Source: SAR202 cluster bacterium
Lineage (GTDB): Bacteria > Chloroflexota > Dehalococcoidia > SAR202 > CAJWER01
Direction: 5' to 3'
Assembly (NCBI GenBank): GCA_030740335.1
Contig: JASLXL010000284.1
Location: forward strand, 1 to 12,570
DNA: 12,570 nucleotides
The position numbers were made by a program, and so were the translations under genes. The notes beneath the pieces were generated by a model that worked only from the letters and a program-made list of their open reading frames with translations, did no database searches and was not told where the DNA came from. This document shows positions 1-7,069 of this stretch, piece after piece (position 1 is the stretch's first letter; every line of letters begins with the position of its first letter).

Positions 1-308
1 CGTGAACTTAGTGGCACTGTAGTCCGGTATGCGATATGTGATGTCGGGCGCGACCTGCGATCAAGTGCGTCTCCTCCCCTCCGACCGCGCTTCCTCGCGG
101 CAATGTCCCTTACGCCCCAACAGGTTCTTTCCCAGTTGGGATGTGCAGAGGGCATCGCCCCTCTGCCGGGTATACTAGGGTATTCCTCACATTGAAAATT
201 ATTTCTCTTTTTCTCTTTCTTTCCTTCTTCCAAATCAGAGCATCAGGGTATATCTTTGATACAGCCTTTTGTTGAACTGAATAACAAACACGGTCACAGG
301 AGAGATCC
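1..308. other. Gene-poor left edge, no recognisable gene
   Basis: No protein family is recognisable here. The + frame beginning at base 1 stays open to a TGA at 193-195 (about 64 codons), so the tail of a gene entering from the left cannot be excluded, but its translation looks non-coding (Ser/Pro/Arg-rich, no motif). A minus-strand frame is open from about 242 to the left edge and is equally unconvincing. The stretch holds a small hairpin at 146-165 (7-bp arms, 6-nt loop), a TATACT at 171-176 without a matching -35, and a pure pyrimidine tract at 202-231. I could not identify a convincing promoter for the gene starting at 309. Confidence 0.5.
202..231 (+). repeat. 30-nt homopyrimidine tract with mirror repeat
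   Basis: Every base from 202 to 231 is C or T, and 202-218 is a perfect mirror repeat (TTTCTCTTTTTCTCTTT reads the same backwards). It lies about 78 bases upstream of the methyltransferase start codon. Homopurine-homopyrimidine mirror repeats can form intramolecular triplexes; this one is short, so it may instead simply be a U-rich stretch of leader or of an upstream gene's 3' end. Confidence 0.6.
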
Positions 309-1238
309 ATGCCTACCCAAAACTTCGCCGATCGACTGGCATCAGGCCAAAACATCCTGCTAGACGGTGGCACCGGCTCTGAGCTTCAGCGGCGCGGGGT
401 CAATATTGCTCGCGGCTGGAACAAAGCTGGCGACATAGGCCCCTGGTCTGCCGTCGCTAACAAGACGGCCCCGGACGCCGTCCGCCAGATCCACACTGAC
501 TACCTCGACCTAGGCGCCGACATCATCAGCAGCAACACCTTCTGGGGCAACCGCAGCCGCATGGCCGTGGCCGGCCTTGGAGACGACTGGGAAGAGTACA
601 CCCGCCTCGCAGTGGAAATCGCGCTGGCTGCCCGTGACGACTCCAACCCGGAAGCCTACGTCGCCGGAGGCATAGCACCATCACCCGGCCTAGGCGATTC
701 CTACGAAGACCTGCGCGACCAGGCCGCGATTCTGGAGGAAATGGGTGTCGACGCCATACTCACCGAATACGTCGGCTCCATCGCGAAGGTGCGCCAGTCG
801 ATCCGGGCAGCAGCCCCTACAGGCCTGCCGCTGCTCTTGGGACTCTGCCATTTCGACGAGCAGGGTCGACTCAATATGGATGGCGGCTCGATGGCAGATG
901 TGGTGGAGGCAATCAACAACGAGGGCGTGGGTGTGGACTCCATCTTGCTCATGTGCAGCGCGCCGAAGGAAATATCGCGGACCATGCCAATACTGAGGGA
1001 CGTCTTCGACGGGCCTACGGGCGCCTACGCCAACGTGGGCTACGACGGCGCGGGCGGTGGTAAGGGAGATGATCCCGACCTTCAACTCAGGGGGGCTAAC
1101 ATAGGAAAAAACACACCGGAGCACTACGCCAGGTTCGGGCAAGAATGGCTCGACATGGGCGTACAGATTGTCGGAGGATGCTGTGCCACAACCCCCGACC
1201 ACATTGCCGCCCTGGCGCCAACCATCAAAGGCACCTAA
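309..1238 (+). CDS. Homocysteine S-methyltransferase family protein
   Basis: This 309-residue protein matches the zinc-dependent homocysteine S-methyltransferase domain (the MmuM, BHMT and MetH N-terminal fold, a TIM barrel). The family transfers a methyl group to the thiol of homocysteine to give methionine. Visible signatures are the N-terminal LLDGGTGSEL (residues 17-26), the SSNTFWGNR strand near 74-82, and the expected zinc-binding thiols: Cys216 in LLMCSAP and the pair Cys291-Cys292 in GGCCATTPDHI. The protein is a stand-alone single domain with no cobalamin-binding modules. The ATG has a good AGGAG (298-302) six bases upstream. It is a single rightward gene, convergent with dapA and with no operon partner visible in the window. 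The methyl donor (betaine, S-methylmethionine, a corrinoid protein or other) cannot be read from the sequence, so I give no gene symbol. Confidence 0.88.
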   Translation: MPTQNFADRLASGQNILLDGGTGSELQRRGVNIARGWNKAGDIGPWSAVANKTAPDAVRQIHTDYLDLGADIISSNTFWGNRSRMAVAGLGDDWEEYTRLAVEIALAARDDSNPEAYVAGGIAPSPGLGDSYEDLRDQAAILEEMGVDAILTEYVGSIAKVRQSIRAAAPTGLPLLLGLCHFDEQGRLNMDGGSMADVVEAINNEGVGVDSILLMCSAPKEISRTMPILRDVFDGPTGAYANVGYDGAGGGKGDDPDLQLRGANIGKNTPEHYARFGQEWLDMGVQIVGGCCATTPDHIAALAPTIKGT

Positions 1239-1293
1239 GCCGCTGGCTCCCTGTTGAAAAGGGGAATGTAGAGGGACGGAGCCCTGCCGCCGA

Positions 1294-1312
1294 CCCTGAG
1301 CCCGTCGAATGG
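1294..1312. repeat. Short intergenic motif (CTGAGCCCGTCGAA type)
   Basis: The 19 bases CCCTGAGCCCGTCGAATGG resemble, from memory, a short imperfectly palindromic motif found scattered between genes in many bacterial genomes (CCTGAG..TCGAAGG and its reverse complement). It sits in the convergent gap between the methyltransferase and dapA, as such elements usually do. I saw no second copy in this window, so its repeat status is inferred. Confidence 0.3.
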
Positions 1313-1314
1313 CC

Positions 1315-1354
1315 GGGTGCCTGAAGGTGCCCTCACAATATGTTTCTTTTTTTT
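1315..1354 (+). terminator. Weak intrinsic terminator-like hairpin after the methyltransferase gene
   Basis: GGGTGCC (1315-1321), a TGAA loop and GGTGCCC (1326-1332) can pair along seven positions in RNA, two of them G-U. Ten bases later there is TTTCTTTTTTTT (1343-1354). The order hairpin then T tract fits termination of the rightward gene ending at 1238. The 10-base gap between stem and T tract is longer than in a canonical terminator, so efficiency is doubtful. Confidence 0.35.
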
Positions 1355-1368
1355 CCGAGAACAGGGCC

Positions 1369-1395
1369 GGCGAAACTCCCGAGACGAGTTTCGCC
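1369..1395. other. Perfect 10-bp inverted repeat downstream of dapA
   Basis: GGCGAAACTC (1369-1378) and GAGTTTCGCC (1386-1395) are exact reverse complements around a 7-base loop. The hairpin lies 13 bases beyond the dapA stop codon on the minus strand. It could stabilise or end the dapA transcript, but the minus-strand bases that follow are not U-rich (the T run at 1343-1354 is A on that strand), so it is not a canonical intrinsic terminator in either direction. Confidence 0.55.
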
Positions 1396-1408
1396 CATCC
1401 ACCAACAT

Positions 1409-2299
1409 TTATACCGGCAGATCGATGCCGTAGCTGTCCATCACAGGATCAAACTTCGCCTTGAAAGCGTCGTCTGGCTCCACCATCGGCAGACGCGGTG
1501 AACCAGCATCAAACCCTGCCCGATTCACCGCATATTTGATGGGTATTGGGTTCGTCACCCAGAACAGCGCCTTGAATATCGGGAACATCCGAAGGTGCTC
1601 CTCGGCAGCCATCTCGATATCCCCTTCGAGGATCATCCCCATCATCGCCTTGATCTGGTTTCCGATAATGTTTCCCGCCACACTGACGATGCCGAAGCCT
1701 CCCACACACATCACAGAGAAAGTCTCGTCGTCATTACCTGACCACACCTTGAACCCGTCCGGCGCGCCGTCCACGATCCGTGCAATCTGGACCGGGTCAC
1801 TGGACGCCTCCTTCACACCGATTATGCTGTCGATCTCGGCCAGACGCAGTGTCGTTTCAGCAGTCATGTTGAGCGAGGTGCGTGTCGGCACGTTGTACAG
1901 GAGCCCCGGCAGCGAAGTCGCTTCCGAAATAGCCTTGAAGTGCTGGTACAAGCCCTCCTGGGGAGGCTTGTTGTAGGCAGGTACCGTCAGCAGCAGCCCA
2001 TCGACGCCGACCTTTTCAGCTTCGATGGACAGATCCAGAGACCCCCGATGGTAGTTGTCGGTGGTGCCGGCTATCACGGACGCCTCGTTCCCGACCTCCT
2101 CCTTCACTTCCGCGAATAACCTTATTTTCTCCTCGGTCGACATCGAAGGCGACTCACCAGTGGTGCCGCCTATGACTAGGCCGTCGCTGCCCGAATTGAT
2201 CAGCCCCCGGGCGAGCTTGCGCGCCTGCTTGTAGTCGACCTCGCCACCCTCGCCAAACGGCGTGATCATCGCCGTTAGCAGTCTGCCGATCTCAACCAT
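1409..2299 (-). CDS. dapA: 4-hydroxy-tetrahydrodipicolinate synthase
   Basis: DapA condenses pyruvate with aspartate semialdehyde, the first committed step of the diaminopimelate/lysine pathway; it is a cytoplasmic TIM-barrel enzyme, usually tetrameric. At 296 residues it has the normal family length. The key residues are all visible: the GGTTGES pyruvate-binding loop (44-50, Thr46-Thr47), the Tyr109 and Tyr135 proton-relay tyrosines (YNVPTRT, 135-141), Arg140, and the Schiff-base Lys163 in GVKEAS. The ATG at 2299 is preceded by a strong GGAGGTG (2304-2310). It lies 40 bp downstream of asd on the same strand, so the two are probably one transcript, with the enzyme that makes its substrate encoded just upstream. 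N-acetylneuraminate lyase and KDG aldolase share the fold, but the pathway neighbours and the Tyr/Arg set favour DapA. Confidence 0.95.
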   Translation of the reverse strand: MVEIGRLLTAMITPFGEGGEVDYKQARKLARGLINSGSDGLVIGGTTGESPSMSTEEKIRLFAEVKEEVGNEASVIAGTTDNYHRGSLDLSIEAEKVGVDGLLLTVPAYNKPPQEGLYQHFKAISEATSLPGLLYNVPTRTSLNMTAETTLRLAEIDSIIGVKEASSDPVQIARIVDGAPDGFKVWSGNDDETFSVMCVGGFGIVSVAGNIIGNQIKAMMGMILEGDIEMAAEEHLRMFPIFKALFWVTNPIPIKYAVNRAGFDAGSPRLPMVEPDDAFKAKFDPVMDSYGIDLPV

Positions 2300-2339
2300 C
2301 GTTCACCTCCTAGAACTGTACAATTCCAATATCTCCCGA

Positions 2340-3371
2340 CTACGCTACGCCCCCACGCGGCATGAGTTCTTTGCTCATCATTTCTTCTGCAATCTGGACA
2401 GCATTCAGGGCCGCGCCCTTCCGCAGGTTGTCCAGAACCAGCCACATCACGATGCCGTTGGGGTGAGATTCGTCGCTCCGTATACGCCCTACATGCACAG
2501 GATCCTGCCCCGCAACGTCGAAAGGCATCGGGTACATCTTGGAAGACGGCTCATCGAGCAGTTTGACTCCTGGCGCCTTCCCCAGCACCTCCGAGACCTC
2601 TTTTGCGCTCATCGGGTGATCGAACTCCAAATGAACAGCCTCGCTATGCGATACCATCACTGGAACACGCACACACGTAGCCGACACGGCTAGGTCCGGC
2701 CTATGTAGAATTTTTCGCGTCTCAAAAACCATCTTCATCTCTTCGGTTGTGTACCCACTGTCTAGAAAATCCTCGACATGGGGCAGCACGTTGAAGGCAA
2801 TCTGGTGAGGGTACACGTCGGGTTGCGCTGCATCTCCGCCAAGCACCTGCCCGGACTGTACACGCAGTTCTTCCTGGGCGGCGGCACCAGTCCCGGAGAC
2901 CGCCTGGTACGTGGCCACCGTAACACGTGTCACGCGGTTGACTTCATCCAAGGGCTTGAGCGCCATGACCAGTGGGGTCGTCGAGCAGTTGGGGGTCGAT
3001 ACGATGCCGCAGTGCCCGTCCAAGTCACCAGCGTTGACCTCGGGCACGACCAGCGGCACTGCCGGGTCCATTCGGAAGGCTGCGCTCTTGTCGATCACCA
3101 TCGCCCCGCGCTCAACGGCAATCGGCACTAGCTCTTGGCTGGTATCACTCCCGGCGGCAATGAAAACCAGGTCCACTTCTCCCAGTAGCTCCGGCGTCGC
3201 CTCCTCTACCGTCAGATCCTGGCCATTTACGCGTAGTTTCTTGCCCCAGGAACGCTCGGACGCACATACACGAATAGACGCCGCTGGAAAAGCCCGCTCC
3301 TCCAATATACCCAGGCAAACCTGCCCCACGGCGCCCGTCGCCCCAACCACCGCAACCCTTAATCCATTCAT
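2340..3371 (-). CDS. asd: Aspartate-semialdehyde dehydrogenase
   Basis: Asd reduces aspartyl-4-phosphate to aspartate semialdehyde with NADPH, the branch point for lysine/DAP, threonine and methionine. The 343-residue protein has the N-terminal Rossmann motif VVGATGAVG (8-16), the catalytic Cys129 in STPNCST, Gln156 in the YQAVSGTG segment, and the RVPVMVSHSE motif (235-244) with the general-base His242. Length and motif order are typical of the bacterial enzyme. The ATG at 3371 has GGGAG (3377-3381) five bases upstream. dapA follows after 40 bp. A 232-bp gap separates asd from dapB upstream, so asd-dapA may have its own promoter. Nothing appears truncated or altered. N-acetyl-glutamyl-phosphate reductase is a structural relative, but the motifs and context fit Asd. 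Confidence 0.96.
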   Translation of the reverse strand: MNGLRVAVVGATGAVGQVCLGILEERAFPAASIRVCASERSWGKKLRVNGQDLTVEEATPELLGEVDLVFIAAGSDTSQELVPIAVERGAMVIDKSAAFRMDPAVPLVVPEVNAGDLDGHCGIVSTPNCSTTPLVMALKPLDEVNRVTRVTVATYQAVSGTGAAAQEELRVQSGQVLGGDAAQPDVYPHQIAFNVLPHVEDFLDSGYTTEEMKMVFETRKILHRPDLAVSATCVRVPVMVSHSEAVHLEFDHPMSAKEVSEVLGKAPGVKLLDEPSSKMYPMPFDVAGQDPVHVGRIRSDESHPNGIVMWLVLDNLRKGAALNAVQIAEEMMSKELMPRGGVA

Positions 3372-3603
3372 GACTGCTCCCTAACTCAACCTGGCGCAAA
3401 TAATACCCGTTATAGATTGCCGAAACCACTCCAAAAAATCATACTCCGGCGACTAAAGGCTTGCTTTAGTTACATGCCCTCTTCAGCACAACAACTTCGC
3501 TAGACACGCACAGTATCCCCATGGAAAGTTGTCGATGAACAGGGTGCATCGCCTATGCAAGACCGGGCTGAGGCCAGTTGGCGGAGTTGAGACTAGACCC
3601 CGC
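3372..3603 (-). promoter_or_regulatory. dapB-asd intergenic gap with possible asd-dapA promoter
   Basis: On the minus strand there are AT-rich -10-like hexamers, TATAAC (3409-3414) and TATTAT (3400-3405), 30-40 bases before the asd start, but no good -35 at proper spacing. Further upstream, 3452-3470 is a hairpin with 7-bp arms (ACTAAAG/CTTTAGT, 5-base loop), followed after 13 bases by six U residues on the minus strand (3433-3438). That could be a poor terminator for pnp-dapB. Both readings are weak. No coding potential was recognised in the gap. Confidence 0.3.
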
Positions 3604-4395
3604 CTACAGCCCCATGAGCTTGTCTAGGCCTACGGTAAGCCCCGGACGGCTGCCGACCTTACGAACGGCCATCATCACTCCCGGCATAAAGCTCTCGCGG
3701 TTGACAGAATCGTGGCGAATAATCAGCGTCTGGCCGAGGCCGCCAAAGGTCAATTCGTGGTGCGCCACCCGCCCGGGCATGCGCGCACTGTGAATGGTTA
3801 CGCCGCCGGTGGTTCCACCACGAGTCCCAGAAATCATCTCTTTCTCAGCAGCGGGGGCGGTGAAATCGGTGCCTTTGCCCTCAATCGCGGCCTTCGCGAT
3901 GGCGAGTGCCGTACCCGAAGGCGCGTCGACCTTCGCTTCGTTGTGCATCTCGGTCAGGTCGGCGTACTCGAAAAAGCGAGCCGCTTCTTTCGCAAGATGG
4001 ATCATCAGTACAGCGCCAACCGCGAAGTTGGGTGCGATAAAAATTCCTGTTCCATGCTCCTCGGCCAAATCCGCTGCCTCTTCGTAGGCGGCGTCCTGAT
4101 GGCCGGTGGAGCCAATTACAGCGTGAACCCCGGCTGGCGCGGCCTCACGCATGACGGCCAGGGCCCCATCCGCGTTGGTGAAGTCAACCACGACATCGGC
4201 GTCGGAAAGAGCGCCTTCGATAGTGGTGAAAAGAGGCACACTCCCTGAACCGTCAGGGAGCGCGATTGAGTTCGTGTCGGCATACAGATCAACTGCGCCG
4301 ACCGGCTCGAGGCCGTCCTCGTCACACAGCGTAGTCAGGACCTGGAGTCCCATTTTTCCAAGAACGCCCTGGACAACGACCCTGATCGACGCCAT
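3604..4395 (-). CDS. dapB: 4-hydroxy-tetrahydrodipicolinate reductase
   Basis: DapB reduces the DapA product to tetrahydrodipicolinate with NAD(P)H. The 263-residue protein shows the nucleotide-binding VVQGVLGKMG (7-16), the IGSTG (94-98) and APNFAVG (121-127) segments, and the signature EMHNEAKVDAPSGTA (149-163). It ends with the long conserved stretch around IHSARMPG and FGGLGQTL (201-224) and RESFMPGV. The catalytic His151 and Lys155 are present, but the second histidine of the usual HH pair is Asn152. There are two tandem ATGs (4396-4398 and 4393-4395). GAGG at 4402-4405 is only three bases from the first and six from the second, so I chose the second. The gene starts 12 bp after pnp ends, indicating co-transcription. 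asd and dapA follow after a 232-bp gap. Confidence 0.94.
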   Translation of the reverse strand: MASIRVVVQGVLGKMGLQVLTTLCDEDGLEPVGAVDLYADTNSIALPDGSGSVPLFTTIEGALSDADVVVDFTNADGALAVMREAAPAGVHAVIGSTGHQDAAYEEAADLAEEHGTGIFIAPNFAVGAVLMIHLAKEAARFFEYADLTEMHNEAKVDAPSGTALAIAKAAIEGKGTDFTAPAAEKEMISGTRGGTTGGVTIHSARMPGRVAHHELTFGGLGQTLIIRHDSVNRESFMPGVMMAVRKVGSRPGLTVGLDKLMGL

Positions 4396-4401
4396 CATCT
4401 A

Positions 4402-4405
4402 CCTC
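4402..4405 (-). promoter_or_regulatory. dapB ribosome binding site
   Basis: GAGG on the minus strand lies six bases before the ATG at 4393-4395 and only three before the ATG at 4396-4398, which favours the inner start by one codon. It lies within the 12-bp gap behind pnp. Confidence 0.5.
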
Positions 4406-4410
4406 GAAAT

Positions 4411-6630
4411 CTACCGGCGTGGGCCGCGGTCGCGATCACGCGGTGGTCCCGACCTGGAGCCGCCTCCCTGAGGCGGCCTGTCGCGATAGCCGCCCTGCCC
4501 ACCCCGCCTGTCGCCGTTACCGTCGTCGCGTCGTGGACCGTCGGAATCTGAGCCACCGCCACTATCACCACCCTGGAGCAGGGATCTGCGGGACAGTGCG
4601 ATGCGGCCCGAGTGGTCGACGCCGATGACCTCGACCTCTATCTCGTCCCCAAGCGCTACCACGTCCTCGACCGTCGGGACGTGGCGATCTGAAAGCTCGC
4701 TAATGTGCACCATCCCATCCGTACCAGGCAGAATCTCGACAAAGGCGCCGAAGTTCATAATCCGGACAACCTTGCCCTTGAACTTGTCACCAACCTTAGC
4801 CTCTCTGGTCAAGCCCTCAATGATAGCGACGGCCCGATTGGAGGCCTCCGCATCCGAAGAGCCAATAGTAACGGTGCCGTCGTCGGCGACATCCACCGTT
4901 GCCTTGGTCTCCTCGACGATGGCCCTGATCGTCTTGCCACCTGGGCCAATGACGGCGCCTATCTTGCTAATGGGTATGTTGATCCGAGTCATCCTGGGGG
5001 CAAACTCGCTCAGATCGTCCCTGGGGGCCTCGATGGCCCCTCGCATAACATCCAGTATATTGAGGCGCGCCTCTTTGGCCTGATCAAGCGTCGCCTCGAT
5101 CACATCCCATCCAATGGACTCGATCTTGATGTCGAGTTGGATGGCAGTGATGCCCTCCGAAGTACCGGCGACTTTGAAGTCCATGTCGCCGAAGTGGTCT
5201 TCCATACCCTGTATGTCTGTCAGGATGGCAAACCGCCCGTCGTCGCCAGTAACCAGCCCGACAGAAATGCCTGCCACAGGCCTAGTGATCGGCACACCGG
5301 CGTCCATGAGCGCCAGGGTGCAAGCGCACACGCTGGCCTGGGAGGTGCTGCCGTTGGAACTCAGCACGTCAGCCACCAGCCGAATCACATACGGGAAGTC
5401 TTCCTCGCTGGGAATCACAGGCAACAGTGCCCGCTCGGCCAGCGCACCATGCCCGATCTCCCTGCGACCGGGGGAGCCAACACGGCCCGTCTCACCGGTG
5501 CTGAATGGAGGGAAGTTGTAATGCAACATGAAGCGTTTTGAGTCGTTGGGACTAAGATTGTCCAGTCTCTGCACATCACCCGAGGAGCCAAGAGTAGCAA
5601 TCCCAAGCACCTGGGTCTCACCACGCTGGAACAAGCCTGTGCCGTGGGTCCGAGGGAGTATGCCGGTATCTGCGGAAAGTTCTCGCAGGTCCCTCACGCC
5701 ACGACCGTCGGGGCGCTTGCCATGATCGAGAATGCGAGCACGGAACTCGCGCTCCAGCAGCGCCTCGAAGGCGTCCTTGACCTCGTCCTCCATCTGCTCG
5801 GCCAACGAGGCTTTGACGGCATCGAGCCGTTCTGCCTGGTCGGCTTTGCCGTTGCTCTCATCGAGCGCACGGGCGATACGGTCTCCGACGATTCCGCTGG
5901 CCTGCTCAACAGCTTCGTGCGATACGCCGCCAGTGATGAACTCGACCTTCTCGCTTCCAACCTCGCGGACGATCTCTTCCTGCAGGGTGATGATCTCGAG
6001 ATTTGCATCCTGCGCAAGCTGGATGGCCTTAAGTACCTGGGCCTCGGAAAGCTCGCTCGCACCAGCCTCCATCATCATGACCCCGTCTCGGGAGCCCGCT
6101 ACAACAAGATCTAGTTGGCTGCCTGCCAACTGCTGGTAGGTCGGATTGATCACATACTCGCCGTCGACAAATCCAACTCGGGTGGCCCCGATGGGTCCGC
6201 CAAACGGTATGTCGGACATGCTCAACGCAGCCGAAGCGCCGTTCAGCACCAACATATCTAGGGGACTCTCCTGATCAGCGGAAAGGGCGGTGGCGATGAT
6301 CTGGACCTCATTGCGGAAGCCTTTCGGGAAAAGAGGACGCAACGGCCTGTCTGTCAATCTGTCAGTCAGGATAGCGTCGAAGCTGGGGCGACCTTCGCGG
6401 CGAAAGAAATTCCCGGGAATCTTCCCTCGGGCGTAAAGTCTTTCTTCGAAGTCGATTGTCAGCGGGAAAAAGTCGATACCTTCTCGGGGCTTGCTCATCG
6501 TTGCAGTAACGAGGACTGCAGAGTCACCTGTTTGCATCAGCACTGAGCCGTTAGCTTGCTGCGCAAGCCGACCGGTCTCAATCACAATATCGCGTGTGCC
6601 TACTTGGCGTTGAAAAACGGAATGGGACAT
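4411..6630 (-). CDS. pnp: Polyribonucleotide nucleotidyltransferase (PNPase)
   Basis: PNPase degrades RNA 3'-5' by phosphorolysis and can add tails; it acts as a ring-shaped trimer. The 739-residue protein has the full architecture: first RNase PH-like domain (about 10-145), helical linker (about 240-305), second RNase PH-like domain (about 315-540), KH domain with the IGPGGK loop (561-566), and S1 domain (about 615-685). Catalytic Asp478, Asp484 and Lys486 are present in the segment GMEDHFGDMDFK. After the S1 domain comes a low-complexity tail of about 53 residues rich in Gly, Arg and Asp, longer than in E. coli (711 residues in total). The ATG at 6630 has GAGG six bases upstream. A TTG 12 bases further up abuts its GGAGG and is too close. 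The gene is 55 bp behind rpsO, with an intrinsic terminator in between. Confidence 0.97.
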   Translation of the reverse strand: MSHSVFQRQVGTRDIVIETGRLAQQANGSVLMQTGDSAVLVTATMSKPREGIDFFPLTIDFEERLYARGKIPGNFFRREGRPSFDAILTDRLTDRPLRPLFPKGFRNEVQIIATALSADQESPLDMLVLNGASAALSMSDIPFGGPIGATRVGFVDGEYVINPTYQQLAGSQLDLVVAGSRDGVMMMEAGASELSEAQVLKAIQLAQDANLEIITLQEEIVREVGSEKVEFITGGVSHEAVEQASGIVGDRIARALDESNGKADQAERLDAVKASLAEQMEDEVKDAFEALLEREFRARILDHGKRPDGRGVRDLRELSADTGILPRTHGTGLFQRGETQVLGIATLGSSGDVQRLDNLSPNDSKRFMLHYNFPPFSTGETGRVGSPGRREIGHGALAERALLPVIPSEEDFPYVIRLVADVLSSNGSTSQASVCACTLALMDAGVPITRPVAGISVGLVTGDDGRFAILTDIQGMEDHFGDMDFKVAGTSEGITAIQLDIKIESIGWDVIEATLDQAKEARLNILDVMRGAIEAPRDDLSEFAPRMTRINIPISKIGAVIGPGGKTIRAIVEETKATVDVADDGTVTIGSSDAEASNRAVAIIEGLTREAKVGDKFKGKVVRIMNFGAFVEILPGTDGMVHISELSDRHVPTVEDVVALGDEIEVEVIGVDHSGRIALSRRSLLQGGDSGGGSDSDGPRRDDGNGDRRGGQGGYRDRPPQGGGSRSGPPRDRDRGPRR

Positions 6631-6636
6631 AGAAAA

Positions 6637-6640
6637 CCTC
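6637..6640 (-). promoter_or_regulatory. pnp ribosome binding site that decides the start
   Basis: On the minus strand the order is AGGAGG, TTGAGG, TTTTCT, ATG. GAGG at 6637-6640 is six bases from the ATG at 6628-6630, and the stronger AGGAGG is 12 bases from it. The TTG at 6640-6642 directly follows AGGAGG with no spacer, so it is unlikely to be the start. Confidence 0.6.
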
Positions 6641-6660
6641 AACCTCCTACGGGGTACAAC

Positions 6661-6688
6661 AAGAAAAATAGTCCCGCCGTCGGGACTA
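6661..6688 (-). terminator. Intrinsic terminator between rpsO and pnp, overlapping the rpsO stop codon
   Basis: On the minus strand TAGTCCCG (6688-6681), a four-base loop ACGG and CGGGACTA (6676-6669) form a perfect 8-bp stem. It is followed immediately by TTTTTCTT (6668-6661). This is a textbook Rho-independent terminator. The first three bases of the stem are the TAG stop codon of rpsO. The pnp start is only 30 bases beyond the T tract, with no clear promoter in between, so the element probably works as a leaky attenuator. The E. coli rpsO-pnp junction also carries a terminator. Confidence 0.88.
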
Positions 6689-6955
6689 GCTCCTCAGTCC
6701 AAGCTTGGCGATGAGCGACCGGTAGCGGCCCACATCCTGCCCGTTGAGGTATTGGAGCAACCTTCGGCGGCGCCCCACCATCTTCAGGAGGCCACGACGA
6801 GTTGATTCGTCGTGTCTGTGGATTCTCAGGTGTTCGGTCAACGCGTTGATACGAGCGGTCAATACAGCTACTTGCACGTCGGCCGACCCGGTGTCACCCT
6901 CGTGCTGTCGGTAGCTCTCCACTATCGGCAGTTTTTCTTCTTTGCTTAGAACCAT
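6686..6955 (-). CDS. rpsO: 30S ribosomal protein S15
   Basis: S15 is a primary 16S rRNA-binding protein of the small-subunit platform. The 89-residue product has the exact family length and its hallmarks: the N-terminal [14 protein letters not shown] helix, [17 protein letters not shown] (20-36) with the GDTGS loop, [22 protein letters not shown] (46-67) carrying the rRNA-contacting His/Asp/Arg residues, and the C-terminal [20 protein letters not shown]. The ATG at 6955 has only a weak purine-rich upstream stretch (AAGAGATAA), so initiation may rely on an unstructured A-rich leader of about 30 bases. Its promoter is at 6993-7021, its stop codon lies in a terminator stem, and pnp follows. S15 autoregulates in several bacteria, but I see no clear S15-binding structure in this short leader. 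Confidence 0.97.
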   Translation of the reverse strand: MVLSKEEKLPIVESYRQHEGDTGSADVQVAVLTARINALTEHLRIHRHDESTRRGLLKMVGRRRRLLQYLNGQDVGRYRSLIAKLGLRS

Positions 6956-6992
6956 TTATCTCTTTTCTTTAGCTCTTTCACGAACCTACAAG

Positions 6993-7021
6993 ATTGTAAC
7001 ACAGCAATCTACAGCCTTCAA
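6993..7021 (-). promoter_or_regulatory. rpsO promoter (extended -10)
   Basis: On the minus strand TTGAAG (7016-7021) is separated by 17 bases from TACAAT (6993-6998), which carries an upstream TGT making an extended -10. Predicted transcription starts near 6986, giving a leader of about 30 bases before the rpsO ATG. A second minus-strand -10, an exact TATAAT (7021-7026), overlaps this -35 but has no good -35 of its own. Confidence 0.7.
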
Positions 7022-7069
7022 TTATAGCTTGGTCCCGCCTCGCCAGTCTCCTGGCCCTAGGTGACTGTT

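Noticed and set aside
1..195. Open + frame from the left edge
   Set aside because: No start or recognisable motif; about 64 codons could be open by chance in GC-rich DNA. A gene tail cannot be excluded, so it is only mentioned.
110..373. 87-codon minus-strand open frame at the left edge
   Set aside because: It runs through the homopyrimidine tract and into the methyltransferase start, and its translation is low-complexity Lys/Arg with no motif and no ribosome binding site.
690..1202. 170-codon minus-strand frame inside the methyltransferase gene
   Set aside because: Antisense shadow; the + strand carries conserved zinc-site cysteines.
4705..5541. 278-codon + frame inside pnp
   Set aside because: Antisense shadow of a fully conserved PNPase; no ribosome binding site or family motif.
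6631..6642. TTG start for pnp at 6642
   Set aside because: It directly follows AGGAGG with no spacer. The ATG at 6630 has GAGG at six bases and gives the usual PNPase N-terminus.
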